Assembly (NCBI RefSeq): GCF_039621855.1
Contig: NZ_CP155071.1
Location: 1,612,001 to 1,676,000, forward strand
Direction of reading: 5' to 3'
DNA: 64,000 nucleotides
Origin: Erwinia sp. HDF1-3R
Lineage (GTDB): Bacteria > Pseudomonadota > Gammaproteobacteria > Enterobacterales > Enterobacteriaceae
The first letter of the stretch is position 1, and the number at the start of each line of letters is the position of its first letter. The position numbers and the translations under genes were made by a program. This document shows positions 30,117 to 40,358 of the stretch, piece by piece. The notes beneath the pieces are model-generated. The model searched no databases and was not told the DNA's origin. It worked only from the letters and a program-made list of their open reading frames with translations.

Positions 30117-31258
30117 TGACCGGCTCCCGCTGAGGCTTTACAGACGTAGAAGGTCTCTTTGATGCCGGATTTCGCCTCGTATTGTTCCGCCACCGCTACC
30201 TGCACGGCATCCACTAACGCCAGCGGGACCAGCGCTACCACGCAGCCGCCGAAGCCGCCGCCGGTCATGCGTACGCCACCGCGCTCACCAATGGTTGCTT
30301 TCACAATGTCTACCAGCGCATCAATGGGCGGGACGGTAATTTCAAAATCATCGCGCATGGAGGCATGGGACGCCGCCATCAGCTCGCCCATCCGCGCCAG
30401 ATCGCCCTTCGCCAGCGCGTCGGCGGCTTCCAGCGTACGGGCATTTTCAGTCAGTACGTGACGGACGCGTTTCGCCACCTGCGGATCCAGCTCATGCTCC
30501 ACCGCTTTAAACTGGTTAAGGTCGACGTCACGCAGCGACGGCTGGCTGAAAAAGCGTGCGCCGGTTTCGCACTGCTGGCGGCGGGTATTGTACTCACTGC
30601 CCACCAGGCTGCGGCGGAAGTTGGAGTTAATAATCACTACCGCCACGTCCGCTGGGACCGGGACCGGGCGCGTTCCCAGGGTGCGGCAGTCCAGCAGCAG
30701 CGCATGATCTTTCTTACCCAGCGCGGAGATAAGTTGATCCATAATGCCGCAGTTACAGCCGACAAACTGATTCTCGGCTTCCTGTCCGTTCACCGCGATC
30801 TCTGCGCCGTCGAGCGGCAGATGCCAGAGCTGCTGGAATACCGTTCCGACCGCCACTTCCAGCGATGCCGAGGAGCTCAGGCCGGCACCCTGTGGCACAT
30901 CACCCGTAATCACCATATCCACGCCGCCAAAATCTTTATGGCGCTGTTGGAGGTGTTTCACCACGCCCCGGACGTAGTTTGCCCACATCCAGTCGCTGTG
31001 GCTGAGGATCGGCTCATCCAGTGAAAAAGTATCCTGCTGATTTTCGTAATCGGCGGCAATCACCCGTACCTGGCGGTCATCGCGGCGTGCGCAGGCAATC
31101 ACCGTCTGATAATTGATGGCGCAGGGCAGGACAAATCCGTCGTTATAATCGGTATGTTCACCTATCAGATTGACGCGACCCGGCGCCTGAATGTGATGGT
31201 CGGCCGCGTAGCCGAAATTGTCCTGGAAGATCTGTTGGGCAGAGGTCTTTAACGTCAT
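30110..31258 (-). CDS. galK: Galactokinase
   Basis: GHMP kinase of 382 residues (E. coli 382) that phosphorylates galactose at C1. The family signature [20 protein letters not shown] is at about 26-45. The ATP-binding motif [15 protein letters not shown] follows near 130, and [17 protein letters not shown] is the C-terminal GHMP motif. It lies two bases after galT and overlaps galM. Confidence 0.98.
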   Translation of the reverse strand: MTLKTSAQQIFQDNFGYAADHHIQAPGRVNLIGEHTDYNDGFVLPCAINYQTVIACARRDDRQVRVIAADYENQQDTFSLDEPILSHSDWMWANYVRGVVKHLQQRHKDFGGVDMVITGDVPQGAGLSSSASLEVAVGTVFQQLWHLPLDGAEIAVNGQEAENQFVGCNCGIMDQLISALGKKDHALLLDCRTLGTRPVPVPADVAVVIINSNFRRSLVGSEYNTRRQQCETGARFFSQPSLRDVDLNQFKAVEHELDPQVAKRVRHVLTENARTLEAADALAKGDLARMGELMAASHASMRDDFEITVPPIDALVDIVKATIGERGGVRMTGGGFGGCVVALVPLALVDAVQVAVAEQYEAKSGIKETFYVCKASAGAGQC

Positions 31259-31260
31259 GG

Positions 31261-32307
31261 TTATGCTCCCGTCTCGCGGAAATGGATATCACTGACGGAA
31301 CGCAGGCGCTCGGCGGCCTGTTCCGCGGTTAAATCGCGCTGGGTTTCAGCCAGCATCTCGTAGCCGACCATAAATTTACGCACCGTCGCGGAACGCAGCA
31401 GCGGGGGATAAAAGTGCGCGTGCAGCTGCCAGTGTTCGTTAGCTTCCCCGTTGAAGGGTGCGCCGTGCCAGCCCATTGAGTAAGGGAAAGAGCACTGGAA
31501 AAGATTGTCATAGCGGCTGGTCAGTTTTTTCAGCGCCAGCGCCAGATCCTGACGCTGCGCGTCGGTCAAATCCACCAGGCGGCGAACAGGCGTTTTGGGC
31601 AGCAGCAGGGTCTCAAACGGCCAGGCGGCCCACCAGGGCACCACGGCCAGCCAGTGCGCCGTTTCCACGACGGTGCGGCTGCCATCTTTCAGTTCGCGGG
31701 CGGCATAATCCACCAGCATGGGCGATCCGTGCTGCTGATACCAGCGGCGCTGGAGATCGTCTTCGCGTTTGGCTTCATTCGGCAGAAAACTGTTGGCCCA
31801 GATCTGCCCATGCGGGTGCGGATTGGAGCAGCCCATCGCCGCGCCTTTATTTTCAAACACCTGCACCCAGGGATAGTGCTGACCGAGATCGGCGGTTTGC
31901 TCCTGCCAGGTTCTGACTATCTGCTCAAGGGCGGGAAGCGACAGCTCCGGCAGCGTTTTACTGTGATCCGGGGAAAAACAGATCACCCGGCTGGTGCCGC
32001 GCGCGCTTTCACAGCGCATCAGCATATCGTCACTTTCCGGCGCGTCCGGGGTGTCGGTCATCAGTGCCGCATAGTCATTGGTGAACACCCAGGTGCTGGT
32101 GTAGTCCGGGTTTTTGTCACCCGTTACTCGCGTGTTGCCCGGGCAGAGAAAGCAGTCCGGATCGTGGGACGGAAGCTGCTGCTGAGAAGGCGTCTCCTGC
32201 GCGCCCTGCCAGGGGCGTTTAGCACGGTGAGGAGAAACCAGAATCCACTGGTCAGCCAGCGGGTTATAGCGGCGATGGGGGTGATCGACCGGATTAAATT
32301 TTTGCAT
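31261..32307 (-). CDS. galT: Galactose-1-phosphate uridylyltransferase
   Basis: Leloir pathway enzyme of 348 residues exchanging UMP between UDP-glucose and galactose 1-phosphate. The HPH motif at 164-166 ([12 protein letters not shown]) has His166 as the uridylylated nucleophile. Cys52 and Cys55 (CFLCPG) are zinc ligands. Unlike the E. coli galETKM order, galT is the first gene here: no galE lies upstream, and the next gene is modF. Confidence 0.98.
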   Translation of the reverse strand: MQKFNPVDHPHRRYNPLADQWILVSPHRAKRPWQGAQETPSQQQLPSHDPDCFLCPGNTRVTGDKNPDYTSTWVFTNDYAALMTDTPDAPESDDMLMRCESARGTSRVICFSPDHSKTLPELSLPALEQIVRTWQEQTADLGQHYPWVQVFENKGAAMGCSNPHPHGQIWANSFLPNEAKREDDLQRRWYQQHGSPMLVDYAARELKDGSRTVVETAHWLAVVPWWAAWPFETLLLPKTPVRRLVDLTDAQRQDLALALKKLTSRYDNLFQCSFPYSMGWHGAPFNGEANEHWQLHAHFYPPLLRSATVRKFMVGYEMLAETQRDLTAEQAAERLRSVSDIHFRETGA

Positions 32308-32397
32308 GTTGCGTCCTGATAACCTTCTCTATGCGTCGGAAGCCTTAAAGAAAAATAGCACAGTGGGAAAAAACAAAGCGTGATCAAGTCTGGATAA

Positions 32398-32413
32398 ATG
32401 GAATCGTTTACAC
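32398..32413. promoter_or_regulatory. GalR/GalS operator, downstream copy
   Basis: On the minus strand this is GTGTAAACGATTCCAT, one base different from the E. coli gal external operator as I remember it. It lies about 90 bp before the galT start. With the second copy at 32487-32502 it forms a pair 89 bp apart centre to centre, a layout suited to looping repression. Confidence 0.75.
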
Positions 32414-32486
32414 AAGCTGATAATTCCGAACTTTCGGCTGATAGCACAATATATTTAGCGTTGAGAACGTTGAACAATACCAATAA

Positions 32487-32502
32487 GTGGAAGCGGTTAC
32501 AC
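32487..32502. promoter_or_regulatory. GalR/GalS operator, upstream copy
   Basis: GTGGAAGCGGTTACAC fits the GalR consensus (GTGKAANCGNTTMCAC type) at both half-sites. The 244-base region 32308-32551 between galT and modF holds both operators and AT-rich promoter-like DNA between them (TAAATATATT on the minus strand). Confidence 0.72.
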
Positions 32503-32551
32503 TTCTCCTTCACCCCACGCGGCGGTACTCTATAGCAGGCTATTCAGGCCG

Positions 32552-34027
32552 CTACCGCTGCGATGCCTGCTCGTAGCGGTAGCTATCCCCGTCGGGCACA
32601 AAGGTCAGGCGGTGGGTAATACAGCGTGGCGCATCCTCAGCATGATGAGAAACAAACAGCAGCTGGGTGTCGCCTTCCCCGATCAGCACATCAATAAATC
32701 GCCTGACCAGCTGTCGGTTAATCGGGTCCAGCCCCTGCAAGGGTTCATCAAGGATCAGCAGGGCCGGGTGTTTCACCAGCGCACGGGCAATCAGTACCAG
32801 CCGCTGCTGACCCCAGGAGAGTCCATGAAACGGCGCATCGCCCGCCGCAGGGCTCATTCCCAGCAGATGGAGCCACTGGCCGGCAAGCTGCTGCTGGCGG
32901 TCGGACACCGCCTGATAGATACCGATGGAATCAAAGTAGCCCGAGAGGATCACGTTACGGACGCTACTGCTGACGCGGTATTCAAGATGCAGGCTGCTGC
33001 TGACGTAGCCGATATGCTGTTTGATATCCCAGATAGTTTCCCCGCTGCCGCGACGGCGGCCAAACAGGGTGAGGTCGTTGCTGTAGCCCTGAGGATGATC
33101 GCCCGTCACCAGGCTCAGCAGGGTCGATTTCCCGGCACCGTTGGGGCCGATAATCTGCCAGTGCTGGCCCGGCTTCACCTCCCAGCTAAGATGATTGAGG
33201 ATGGGCTTATCGCTGTAGCTCACCACGCCGTCGCGCAGCACGATGGGGGAGATATCGCCCGCGAGGCGTGGCGCTTCGCTGTCAACGCCGTCCGCTTCCG
33301 GCAGGGCCATGCCCTCCAGCAGTTCGCTATGGGCCAGCTGGGCGACCAGCGCCTGGGCCAGAATCTCCTGCCGCGGCCCGACGTGGGTGAGGGTACATTC
33401 TGCCAGCACGCCGACCTTATCGACAAAGTCGGGAATATCGTCGAACCGGTTTAACACCAGCACCAGCGTATGGCCGTGCTGATGCAGCGCGGCCAGCACC
33501 TCTGCCAGACTGGCGCGGGAAGCAACGTCAAGCCCGTCAAAGGGTTCATCAAGGATCAGCAGGTCCGGCCCGGTCATCAGTGCCTGGCAAAGCAGCGTTT
33601 TACGGGTTTCGCCGGTCGAGAGATATTTGAATCGCCGATCCAGCAGGTGGGTTATCCCAAACAGGCCGGCCAGATGCTGGCAACGGCTGGCATCTCTGAC
33701 CGTTTCCTGAATAATTTCCGCGCTGGTGCGACCGGTATCATCTTCATCCGCACTCAGCAAATCGGTGTTGTTACGCTGCCACTCTTCGGATACCAGCTTC
33801 TGGAGCTGTTCGAGCGAAAGACGGGTGGGACGGGCAAAACCGTTCAGGTATTCCCCTTTGGCGATGCTAAGCTCGCCAGACAGCGCCCGGGCAAGCGATG
33901 ATTTACCGCTGCCGTTGGCCCCAACGAAGGCCCAGCTTTCGCCGGCCGCAAGCGTCAGCGCCGGGAGTGAGAGGGAGCGGGTTGCGCTGAGGTGAAACGT
34001 GCCTTGCGAAATATGCAACGATGTCAT
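32552..34027 (-). CDS. modF: Molybdate-associated tandem ABC ATPase ModF
   Basis: A 491-residue protein (E. coli 490) with two ABC ATPase domains in one chain. The first Walker A is VGANGSGKSSLARAL near residue 35-49 and the second IGPNGAGKSTLLSLV near 293-307. The signatures are LSTGETRK and LSWGQQRL, with Walker B LLILDEPFDGLD and LLILDEPLQGLD. It has no membrane domain. Its role in molybdate metabolism is inferred from linkage to modE, 75 bp upstream on the same strand; the exact function is not established. Confidence 0.94.
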   Translation of the reverse strand: MTSLHISQGTFHLSATRSLSLPALTLAAGESWAFVGANGSGKSSLARALSGELSIAKGEYLNGFARPTRLSLEQLQKLVSEEWQRNNTDLLSADEDDTGRTSAEIIQETVRDASRCQHLAGLFGITHLLDRRFKYLSTGETRKTLLCQALMTGPDLLILDEPFDGLDVASRASLAEVLAALHQHGHTLVLVLNRFDDIPDFVDKVGVLAECTLTHVGPRQEILAQALVAQLAHSELLEGMALPEADGVDSEAPRLAGDISPIVLRDGVVSYSDKPILNHLSWEVKPGQHWQIIGPNGAGKSTLLSLVTGDHPQGYSNDLTLFGRRRGSGETIWDIKQHIGYVSSSLHLEYRVSSSVRNVILSGYFDSIGIYQAVSDRQQQLAGQWLHLLGMSPAAGDAPFHGLSWGQQRLVLIARALVKHPALLILDEPLQGLDPINRQLVRRFIDVLIGEGDTQLLFVSHHAEDAPRCITHRLTFVPDGDSYRYEQASQR

Positions 34028-34102
34028 TATTTATTCCATTTTGTGCAGGGTACCCAAACTAATAATCGTCAGCCGGACTAATGTCAAATCCCTGCATCCC
34101 GA

Positions 34103-34882
34103 TCAGAGCAGCGTCGCGATGATCACCTTATCCGCATCAAAATGTGCGGTTACGGACAGGTCAGGCTGCAGTTTTTGCTGGTCAACCGCCTCATTGCTGA
34201 GCGTGGCACAAAGCGTCTCCCCGCCCGGCAGGGCGATCAGCACCTCGCTATGGGTTTCGCCGCGCAGCACCTCGGCGACGGTACCGCGTAGCTGGTTATC
34301 TGCCGTACTGGCCTCCAGCGTGACCTCAATCCAGGGCGCTTTAATCAATACCAGCACCTCTTTTCCGGCGCTCAGCGCCAGGCGGTTGGCGCTTTGTTCG
34401 GTGATTGCCGCTTTTATACGGGTCTGGCCGTCGGCAAGCTGCACCTCAACGTGCTGTTGGACGCGCATATGGTCACGCCCGACCACCGTTCCCGAAAGCT
34501 GATTGCGCGCGCTGGTTTGCAGTGAAAAGCGCGCAATGGCTCCCAGCAGGCTGCCGAGCGGCACGTCATCCTGTAGCACGTCGAACGCCTTCTGCTGAAT
34601 CTGCTCCATCAGCGCAAACAGCTGCACCAGCCGCTCGCCGTAGGCCGTCAGCTGCGTCCCGCCTCCGCCTTTACCGCCGGTAACGCGCTCGACCAGCGTG
34701 CGATCGGCCAGCTGATTCATCTCGTTGATGGCATCCCAGGCGCTCTTATAGCTGATCCCGGCCAGCTTCGCGCCCTGGCTGATAGATCCGGTATGCTGGA
34801 TCTGCTTTAGCAGCTCAATGCGGCGCGGATCGGCAAACAGGCGCTGCTGCAATTTAAGGGTCAGAGAGATTTCGGCCTGCAT
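34103..34882 (-). CDS. modE: Molybdate-responsive transcriptional regulator ModE
   Basis: Dimeric regulator of 259 residues (E. coli 262) that binds molybdate and represses modABC. The N-terminal winged helix (SISQGAKLAGISYKSAWDAINEMN) is followed by the RVTGGKGGGGTQLT segment typical of ModE. Two tandem Mop/TOBE molybdate-binding domains lie at about 125-255 (SARNQLSGTVVGRD, DNQLRGTVAEVLRG). Its target palindrome is found at 35284-35309 before modA. modF follows in the same operon. Confidence 0.96.
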   Translation of the reverse strand: MQAEISLTLKLQQRLFADPRRIELLKQIQHTGSISQGAKLAGISYKSAWDAINEMNQLADRTLVERVTGGKGGGGTQLTAYGERLVQLFALMEQIQQKAFDVLQDDVPLGSLLGAIARFSLQTSARNQLSGTVVGRDHMRVQQHVEVQLADGQTRIKAAITEQSANRLALSAGKEVLVLIKAPWIEVTLEASTADNQLRGTVAEVLRGETHSEVLIALPGGETLCATLSNEAVDQQKLQPDLSVTAHFDADKVIIATLL

Positions 34883-35026
34883 AGCGGCTCCTGTTAAAAA
34901 CGACGATCTGCAAAGTGTACACCGTCAGGCGGCCGGGGCATAAATTGTGCGGAAACGCACAAAAGAACAGTGCACTTTTCGGCTTGCTGGTTACAATGGC
35001 TTTTTTATTCAGTAAGGGAGGCTTCA

Positions 35027-35182
35027 ATGCTGGAGTTATTAAAAGGCCTGGCCGTCGCGATCCTGATGGTTCCGGTGGTAATGGCGATAATCCTTGGCCT
35101 GATTTACGGTCTGGGTGAAGTCTTTAACGTTATTTCTAAAATTGGTCATCGCCGCGATCGGCAGGCTAAAAACCCTCAGTAA
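35027..35182 (+). CDS. acrZ: Multidrug efflux pump accessory protein AcrZ (51 aa)
   Basis: A 51-residue single-span protein, [19 protein letters not shown] onward with the segment [15 protein letters not shown] conserved. It matches E. coli AcrZ (49 residues), which binds AcrB in the inner membrane and changes substrate preference of AcrAB-TolC. A ribosome binding site AGGGAGG lies 8-14 bases before the ATG. It sits divergent from modE and upstream of modA, the same place as in E. coli. The basic tail [11 protein letters not shown] differs from E. coli. Confidence 0.93.
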   Translation: MLELLKGLAVAILMVPVVMAIILGLIYGLGEVFNVISKIGHRRDRQAKNPQ

Positions 35183-35194
35183 CGTCTCTCGCCG

Positions 35195-35224
35195 CGCCCG
35201 GCACCCGCCGGGCGCGCTTTTTCC
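35195..35224 (+). terminator. Terminator after acrZ
   Basis: GCGCCCGGC and GCCGGGCGC form a very GC-rich stem around ACCC, followed by GCTTTTTCC. It lies 13 bases after the acrZ stop and separates it from the modA promoter. Confidence 0.85.
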
Positions 35225-35283
35225 TGCGCCTGCTCAACTTCTTCTCATCTCTGCCGATAAATTTCATGACAGTGTTTTTTTTC

Positions 35284-35309
35284 TCGTTATATTATCAACC
35301 ATATAACGA
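35284..35309. promoter_or_regulatory. ModE operator at the modABC promoter
   Basis: TCGTTATAT and ATATAACGA form a perfect 9-bp inverted repeat with an 8-base spacer, matching the known ModE recognition pattern. It ends 18 bp before the modA ATG, where molybdate-bound ModE would block transcription. Confidence 0.9.
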
Positions 35310-35327
35310 AACCCTCTGGAGAACACC

Positions 35328-36101
35328 ATGTCCGTAAAACTACGTCTTTTCTTTGCCGGTGCGGTACTGAGCGCCAGCGTGGCGGGGCAGGCCGTTGCGG
35401 CGGAGAATATCACCGTCTTTGCTGCCGCCTCGTTAACCAATGCCCTGCAGGCCATTGCTGAGCAGTATCAGCAGGGCAAAGAGGTGAAGATTGTCTCGTC
35501 ATTCGCCTCGTCGTCCACCCTTGCGCGGCAGATAGAGCAGGGCGCGCCAGCGGATCTGTTTATCTCTGCCGATCGGCAGTGGATGGACTACGCGGCGCAG
35601 AAGCAAACGATTGATGAGGCCAGCCGCTTTACCCTGCTGGGTAATCAGCTGGTGCTGGTGGCGCCGACGGAAAGTCATGCGCCGCAGGTGACGATTTCTA
35701 AAACTACCGACTGGAAAAACCTGCTGAAAGGGCAGCGCCTCTCCGTGGGCGATCCCGACCATGTACCGGCGGGGATTTACGCTCAGGAGGCGCTGGAGTC
35801 GCTGGGGGCATGGCCAACCGTTTCCCCGCTGCTGGCACGCGGAAACAGCGTCCGTGCTGCGCTGGCGCTGGTCGAACGTAACGAAACGCCGTATGGCATC
35901 GTTTACGGATCTGATGCCGTCGCCAGCAAGAAAGTGACGGTAGTCGGCGTTTTCCCTGAAAACAGCCATAAGCCGGTGGAGTATCCGATGGCCATCGTCA
36001 AAAACCATACCGGCGCCAGCGTAAAGGCCTTTTACGACTACCTGAAAGGCCCGCAGGCGGCGGCTATCTTTAAACAGTATGGCTTCACGCCTGCCTCATG
36101 A
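35328..36101 (+). CDS. modA: Molybdate-binding periplasmic protein
   Basis: Periplasmic receptor of the molybdate ABC transporter, 257 residues. The signal peptide ends AVA around residue 24 and the mature protein begins AENITVFAAASLTNAL. Ligand-contact segments are SFASSSTLARQIEQGAPADLFISAD split across residues 50-75, and the tyrosine-containing GIVYGSDAVAS. Its TGA overlaps the modB ATG (ATGA), so modAB are coupled. Expression is expected to be shut off by ModE at high molybdate. Confidence 0.97.
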   Translation: MSVKLRLFFAGAVLSASVAGQAVAAENITVFAAASLTNALQAIAEQYQQGKEVKIVSSFASSSTLARQIEQGAPADLFISADRQWMDYAAQKQTIDEASRFTLLGNQLVLVAPTESHAPQVTISKTTDWKNLLKGQRLSVGDPDHVPAGIYAQEALESLGAWPTVSPLLARGNSVRAALALVERNETPYGIVYGSDAVASKKVTVVGVFPENSHKPVEYPMAIVKNHTGASVKAFYDYLKGPQAAAIFKQYGFTPAS

Positions 36102-36793
36102 TCCTTAGCGAACCGGAATGGCAGGCCGTCGCCCTCAGCCTGAAGGTCTCGTCGGTGGCGGTGTTGTTTAGCCTGCCGTTTGGGATACTGATGGCCTGGA
36201 TTCTGGTTCGCTGTCGTTTCCCGGGTAAAGCGCTGCTCGACAGTCTGATCCATCTGCCGCTGGTGCTGCCGCCGGTGGTGGTAGGGTATCTGCTGCTGAT
36301 AGGTTTTGGCCGGCGCGGCGTCATTGGTGCCGCCCTGTATGACTGGTTTGGCTTTACCTTCGCTTTCAGCTGGCGCGGGGCGGCGCTGGCGTCGGCGGTG
36401 GTTGCTTTTCCGTTAATGGTTCGCGCCATTCGCCTGTCGCTGGAAGGCGTGGATGCCGGGCTGGAAATGGCGGCGCGCACCCTGGGGGCCGGGCGCTGGC
36501 GGGTGTTCTTTACCATTACGCTGCCGCTGACGCTGCCGGGCGTGATTGCCGGAACGGTTCTGGCCTTTGCCCGCTCGCTGGGTGAGTTTGGTGCGACCAT
36601 TACCTTCGTCTCCAATATCCCGGGTGAAACCCGCACGCTACCTTCCGCCATGTATACCCTGATTGAAACACCCGGTGCGGAAGACGCCGCCGCGCGGCTG
36701 TGCATCATTGCTATTGCGCTGGCGCTGGGCTCGCTGCTGATTTCCGAGTGGCTGGCCCGCTGGGGCCGGAAAAAACTGGGGGGAGAATGTTAG
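36098..36793 (+). CDS. modB: Molybdate ABC transporter permease
   Basis: Inner-membrane permease of 231 residues (E. coli 229) with about five helices, forming a dimer that carries molybdate from ModA. The EAA loop region ([22 protein letters not shown]) that contacts ModC is present around 127-148. It overlaps modA by 4 bp and modC by 7 bp. Confidence 0.97.
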   Translation: MILSEPEWQAVALSLKVSSVAVLFSLPFGILMAWILVRCRFPGKALLDSLIHLPLVLPPVVVGYLLLIGFGRRGVIGAALYDWFGFTFAFSWRGAALASAVVAFPLMVRAIRLSLEGVDAGLEMAARTLGAGRWRVFFTITLPLTLPGVIAGTVLAFARSLGEFGATITFVSNIPGETRTLPSAMYTLIETPGAEDAAARLCIIAIALALGSLLISEWLARWGRKKLGGEC

Positions 36794-37863
36794 AACTCTG
36801 CTTCAGCCAGCGTCTTGGCGACCATCAGCTCGAACTGGACGTTCAGCTCCCTGCGCAGGGGATCACCGCTATCTTCGGCGTGTCCGGCGCGGGAAAAACC
36901 TCGCTGATTAATGCGATTGGTGGTCTGACGCAACCGCAACAGGGGCGCATCGTACTGAATGGCCGGGTGCTGAGCGATGCCGCCGCCGGGGTGCATTTGC
37001 CGCCCGAGCGGCGGCGCATCGGCTACGTGTTCCAGGACGCGCGCCTTTTCCCGCACTATCGCGTGCGCGGAAATCTGCAATACGGTATGGCGAAAAGTAT
37101 GCGCGCCCAGTTTGATGCGCTGGTCGGGCTGCTGGGGCTGGAGGCGCTGCTGACGCGCTATCCGGCATCGCTTTCCGGCGGCGAAAAACAGCGCGTGGCC
37201 ATTGGCCGGGCGCTGCTCACCGCCCCGGAGGTGCTACTGATGGATGAGCCGCTGGCCTCGCTGGATCTGCCCCGCAAGCGTGAGCTGCTGCCCTGGCTCC
37301 AGCGGCTGGCAGGGCAGGTGGCTATCCCGATCCTCTACGTTAGCCACAGCCTGGATGAAATCCTCCAGCTGGCCGATAGCGTGCTGGTGCTGGATAATGG
37401 CCGGGTTAAGGCGTCGGGCCCGCTGGAAAAGGTGTGGGCCAGCAGCGCAATGCGCCCCTGGCTGCCGCGCGCCGATCTGAGCAGCGTGCTGCGCGTCCAG
37501 GTTCTGGAGCAGCATCCCCGCTATGAAATGACCGCGCTGTCGCTGGGCGATCAGCATATCTGGGTCAGCCGGGTAAATGCCCCAGTGAAAACGCCCCTGC
37601 GCATCCGCATTCAGTCCGCTGACGTCTCGCTGGTGCTACAGCCTCCGGTTAACAGCTCGATCCGCAACGTCATCCCGGCGCAGGTGACCGAGCTGCTGAC
37701 GGTGGAGGATCAGATTGAAGTCAAACTGCGCATCGGGCAGAGCGAGCTGTGGGCGCGGATCACGCCCTGGGCACGGGACGAACTGATGATTAAAACGGGC
37801 ATGTGGCTGTACGCGCAAATCAAAAGCGTCTCACTCACCACGGATTACAGCACTTCGCGATAG
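36787..37863 (+). CDS. modC: Molybdate ABC transporter ATP-binding protein
   Basis: ATPase subunit of 358 residues (E. coli 352). ATG at 36787 gives [15 protein letters not shown]; an upstream ATG at 36700 lies within modB and was rejected. Walker A is [10 protein letters not shown] near 31-40, the signature [15 protein letters not shown] near 130, and Walker [12 protein letters not shown]. The C-terminal part (about 280-350) is a Mop/TOBE molybdate-binding domain ([14 protein letters not shown]). Its 3' end overlaps the convergent ybhA by 19 bp. Confidence 0.97.
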   Translation: MLELCFSQRLGDHQLELDVQLPAQGITAIFGVSGAGKTSLINAIGGLTQPQQGRIVLNGRVLSDAAAGVHLPPERRRIGYVFQDARLFPHYRVRGNLQYGMAKSMRAQFDALVGLLGLEALLTRYPASLSGGEKQRVAIGRALLTAPEVLLMDEPLASLDLPRKRELLPWLQRLAGQVAIPILYVSHSLDEILQLADSVLVLDNGRVKASGPLEKVWASSAMRPWLPRADLSSVLRVQVLEQHPRYEMTALSLGDQHIWVSRVNAPVKTPLRIRIQSADVSLVLQPPVNSSIRNVIPAQVTELLTVEDQIEVKLRIGQSELWARITPWARDELMIKTGMWLYAQIKSVSLTTDYSTSR

Positions 37864-38663
37864 ATTGTTTCGGCGATGCCCGGTTCCAGGTTGGTGCCAA
37901 TGACCCGGCCCGCCCGGGCTTTAATCGCCTCATCGGCGTTACCCATCGCCACCCCCAGCCCCGCCGTTTCCAGCATGCTGAGGTCGTTGTAATTATCACC
38001 AAACGCCAGTACGTCGCTCATCTGGTAGCCCTCAGCGGCAACCCACTGCGCCAGACGGCGGCCTTTACTGTTGCCCGCCTGGGCAATATCCACCTGATCG
38101 TGCCATGACCATTCACAGGCCAGGCCCAGTTCCTTTTCCACCCGCTGCGCAAACTGCTGGAGCGCGGTGGTGTCGGCGTGGGAGAGGGCAAACTTCCAGA
38201 TTGACTGCGCCTCCGCTGCCGCCTGCGCCAGGCTGGCCACCTGCCTGAAGACCGGACGCTGCGCTTCCGGCAGCGACAGCCCCCAGTTAATGGTGCGGCT
38301 TACATGCCCGGTTTCGTGCTGATAAAGCATCGCATCATCCACGTAGAGCAGCCCATGAATGGCGGCCTCATCCAGCATCTCAGTCACCCGCAGCGCCTGA
38401 GCGGTAGGAAGCGGGTCAGACTGCAAGACCTTTTTCGCCTGATAATCATACAAATAGGCACCGTTGCAGCAGATTGCAGGTGTATTCAGCGCCAGCGCCT
38501 GATAAAAAGGATGGATAGCCACGTGGTGGCGTCCGGTAACGATAACCACCTTTGCTCCTGCCTGCCGGGCCTTGTTTAACGCGTCCAGCGATTCGGGCAG
38601 AATGGTTTTTTGCGGCGTCAGCAGGGTGCCGTCCAGGTCCAGCGCAATAACGCGATAGCTCAT
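37845..38663 (-). CDS. ybhA: HAD-superfamily (Cof-type) phosphatase, YbhA
   Basis: A 272-residue HAD phosphatase, same length as E. coli YbhA, which dephosphorylates pyridoxal phosphate and sugar phosphates in vitro. Motif I is [11 protein letters not shown] (Asp9, Asp11), motif II IVTGRHH, motif III NSKGRRL and motif [17 protein letters not shown] use ATG at 38663; the frame is open 48 codons further upstream without homology. The 3' end overlaps modC by 19 bp on the other strand. Confidence 0.94.
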   Translation of the reverse strand: MSYRVIALDLDGTLLTPQKTILPESLDALNKARQAGAKVVIVTGRHHVAIHPFYQALALNTPAICCNGAYLYDYQAKKVLQSDPLPTAQALRVTEMLDEAAIHGLLYVDDAMLYQHETGHVSRTINWGLSLPEAQRPVFRQVASLAQAAAEAQSIWKFALSHADTTALQQFAQRVEKELGLACEWSWHDQVDIAQAGNSKGRRLAQWVAAEGYQMSDVLAFGDNYNDLSMLETAGLGVAMGNADEAIKARAGRVIGTNLEPGIAETIYREVL

Positions 38664-38821
38664 AATCAGTTCCGAATGGGGGTTAAATAAACGCCAGTAG
38701 TCTACACCCTGTGCCGTCCGCCACAAAATCACACGCCCCGCAGAGGGGATCGTCGCGTTATTATTTCCTGAAAATACGCTACGCTTTGCGGCAGCCAGGT
38801 TTCCCACTGAAAGGAGAATTT

Positions 38822-39820
38822 ATGCAACAGATCGTCTATACCGCCAGCCCGGAGAGCCACCAGATCCACGCGTGGCAGCTTGACAGCGAGGGCGCGCTCA
38901 CGCTGCTCCAGGTCGTGGATGCCCCAGGCCAGGTGCAGCCGATGGTGGTCAGCCCCGATAAGCAGTTTCTCTATGTGGGCGTGCGCCCGGGATTTCGCAT
39001 CGTAGCGTACCGCATTGACGCCGGGGGTAAGCTGACCGAAGCCGGACAGGCGCCGCTACCCGGCAGCCCAACGCATATCTCAACCGACAAAGCGGGGCGC
39101 TTTATCTTCGTTGGCTCTTATAACGATGCCTGCGTCAGCGTGTCGCCGATCGGCGCTGATGGCCTGCCGGGCGAGCCGCTCCAGGTGATTAAAGGGCTGG
39201 AGGGCTGCCATTCAGCCAATATCGATCTCAGCAATAAAACGCTGTTTGTTCCGGCGCTGAAGCAGGATCGTATCTGCCTGTTTGACCTGCAAAGCAGCGG
39301 TGAGCTTCAGCCGCACCGCCAGGCGCAGGTGACTACCGTGGAAGGTGCCGGGCCGCGCCATATGGTTTTCCACCCCAATCAGCAGTACGCCTACTGCGTC
39401 AATGAGCTGGACAGTACCGTGGACGTGTGGCAGCTGGCGAATGCGCATGGCACGGTCGAACGCGTGCAGAGTCTGGACATGATGCCTGCCGGATTCAGCG
39501 ACACCCGCTGGGCGGCGGATATTCACCTGACGCCGGATGGCCGCCATCTGTACAGCTGCGATCGCACCGCCAGTATCCTGACGCACTTTAGCGTCAGTGA
39601 AGACGGTGGGTTGCTGACGGTAACCGGCTATCAGCCAACCGAAACGCAGCCGCGCGGCTTCAACATTGATCACAGCGGGAAATATCTGGTGGCGGCCGGG
39701 CAGAAGTCACATCATATCGAAGTGTACAGCATCGACGGCGAGCAGGGCGCACTCACGCCGCGGGCACGCTACGCGGTTGGCCAGGGCCCAATGTGGGTGG
39801 TGATTCACCGGCTTGACTGA
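38822..39820 (+). CDS. pgl: 6-phosphogluconolactonase (beta-propeller type)
   Basis: Hydrolyses 6-phosphogluconolactone in the oxidative pentose phosphate pathway; 332 residues (E. coli YbhE/Pgl 331). It has the repeated seven-bladed propeller strands ([54 protein letters not shown]). ATG at 38822 follows AAAGGAGAA by six bases, and the longer frame from 38711 lacks homology. It is divergent from ybhA and convergent with ybhB. Confidence 0.96.
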   Translation: MQQIVYTASPESHQIHAWQLDSEGALTLLQVVDAPGQVQPMVVSPDKQFLYVGVRPGFRIVAYRIDAGGKLTEAGQAPLPGSPTHISTDKAGRFIFVGSYNDACVSVSPIGADGLPGEPLQVIKGLEGCHSANIDLSNKTLFVPALKQDRICLFDLQSSGELQPHRQAQVTTVEGAGPRHMVFHPNQQYAYCVNELDSTVDVWQLANAHGTVERVQSLDMMPAGFSDTRWAADIHLTPDGRHLYSCDRTASILTHFSVSEDGGLLTVTGYQPTETQPRGFNIDHSGKYLVAAGQKSHHIEVYSIDGEQGALTPRARYAVGQGPMWVVIHRLD

Positions 39821-39827
39821 GAAAGGA

Positions 39828-39851
39828 AACAGGGCAGATATCTGCCCTGTT
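39828..39851. other. Perfect 12-bp inverted repeat between pgl and ybhB
   Basis: AACAGGGCAGAT and ATCTGCCCTGTT are exact reverse complements with no loop. It lies between two converging stops, so it may end both transcripts, but the uridine runs needed for an efficient intrinsic terminator are missing. Confidence 0.6.
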
Positions 39852-39866
39852 GAAGCGCCCTGTTGG

Positions 39867-40343
39867 TTACGCGTAAAGCGCGGTTAGCGAGGCGCTGCCC
39901 AGCTTGTGGAAATGGACGTTGAAGCCGAGCATCGCGCCGCTGGCATGTTCATCCACCTCGAGGTTATCCACGTCCAGCGCATAGACGGTGAAAATATAGC
40001 GGTGGCTCTCGCCTTTTGGCGGCGCGGCGCCGCCGTAGCCCTGGCTGCCGAAATCCGTACGGGTTTGCACCGCACCGGCGGGAAGCGCAGCAACGCCTGA
40101 ACCGGCTCCCTGCGGCAGCGTGTGGGTATCGGCGGAAAGATTCGCCACTCCCCAGTGCCACCAGCCTGAACCGGTAGGCGCATCGGGGTCAAAGCAGGTA
40201 ATGACAAAGCTTTTGGTGCCTTCCGGCACCTCGTCCCAGGCTAAATGTGGGGAGAGGTTATCTCCCTGGTAGCCCATGCCGTTAAACACATGGCGGAGGG
40301 GCAATTTATCGCCATTGTTGAAATCCTGACTGGTCAGTTTCAT
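39867..40343 (-). CDS. ybhB: PEBP-like (Raf kinase inhibitor-like) protein YbhB
   Basis: A 158-residue cytoplasmic protein of the phosphatidylethanolamine-binding family, same length as E. coli YbhB. The ligand-site motifs CFDPDAPTGSGWWHWGVANL and GGAAPPKGESHRYIFTVYAL are intact. The physiological role is unknown. It lies 15 bases after the DJ-1/PfpI gene on the same strand and may share its transcript. Confidence 0.94.
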   Translation of the reverse strand: MKLTSQDFNNGDKLPLRHVFNGMGYQGDNLSPHLAWDEVPEGTKSFVITCFDPDAPTGSGWWHWGVANLSADTHTLPQGAGSGVAALPAGAVQTRTDFGSQGYGGAAPPKGESHRYIFTVYALDVDNLEVDEHASGAMLGFNVHFHKLGSASLTALYA

Positions 40344-40358
40344 TCCATCTCCCTGTTA

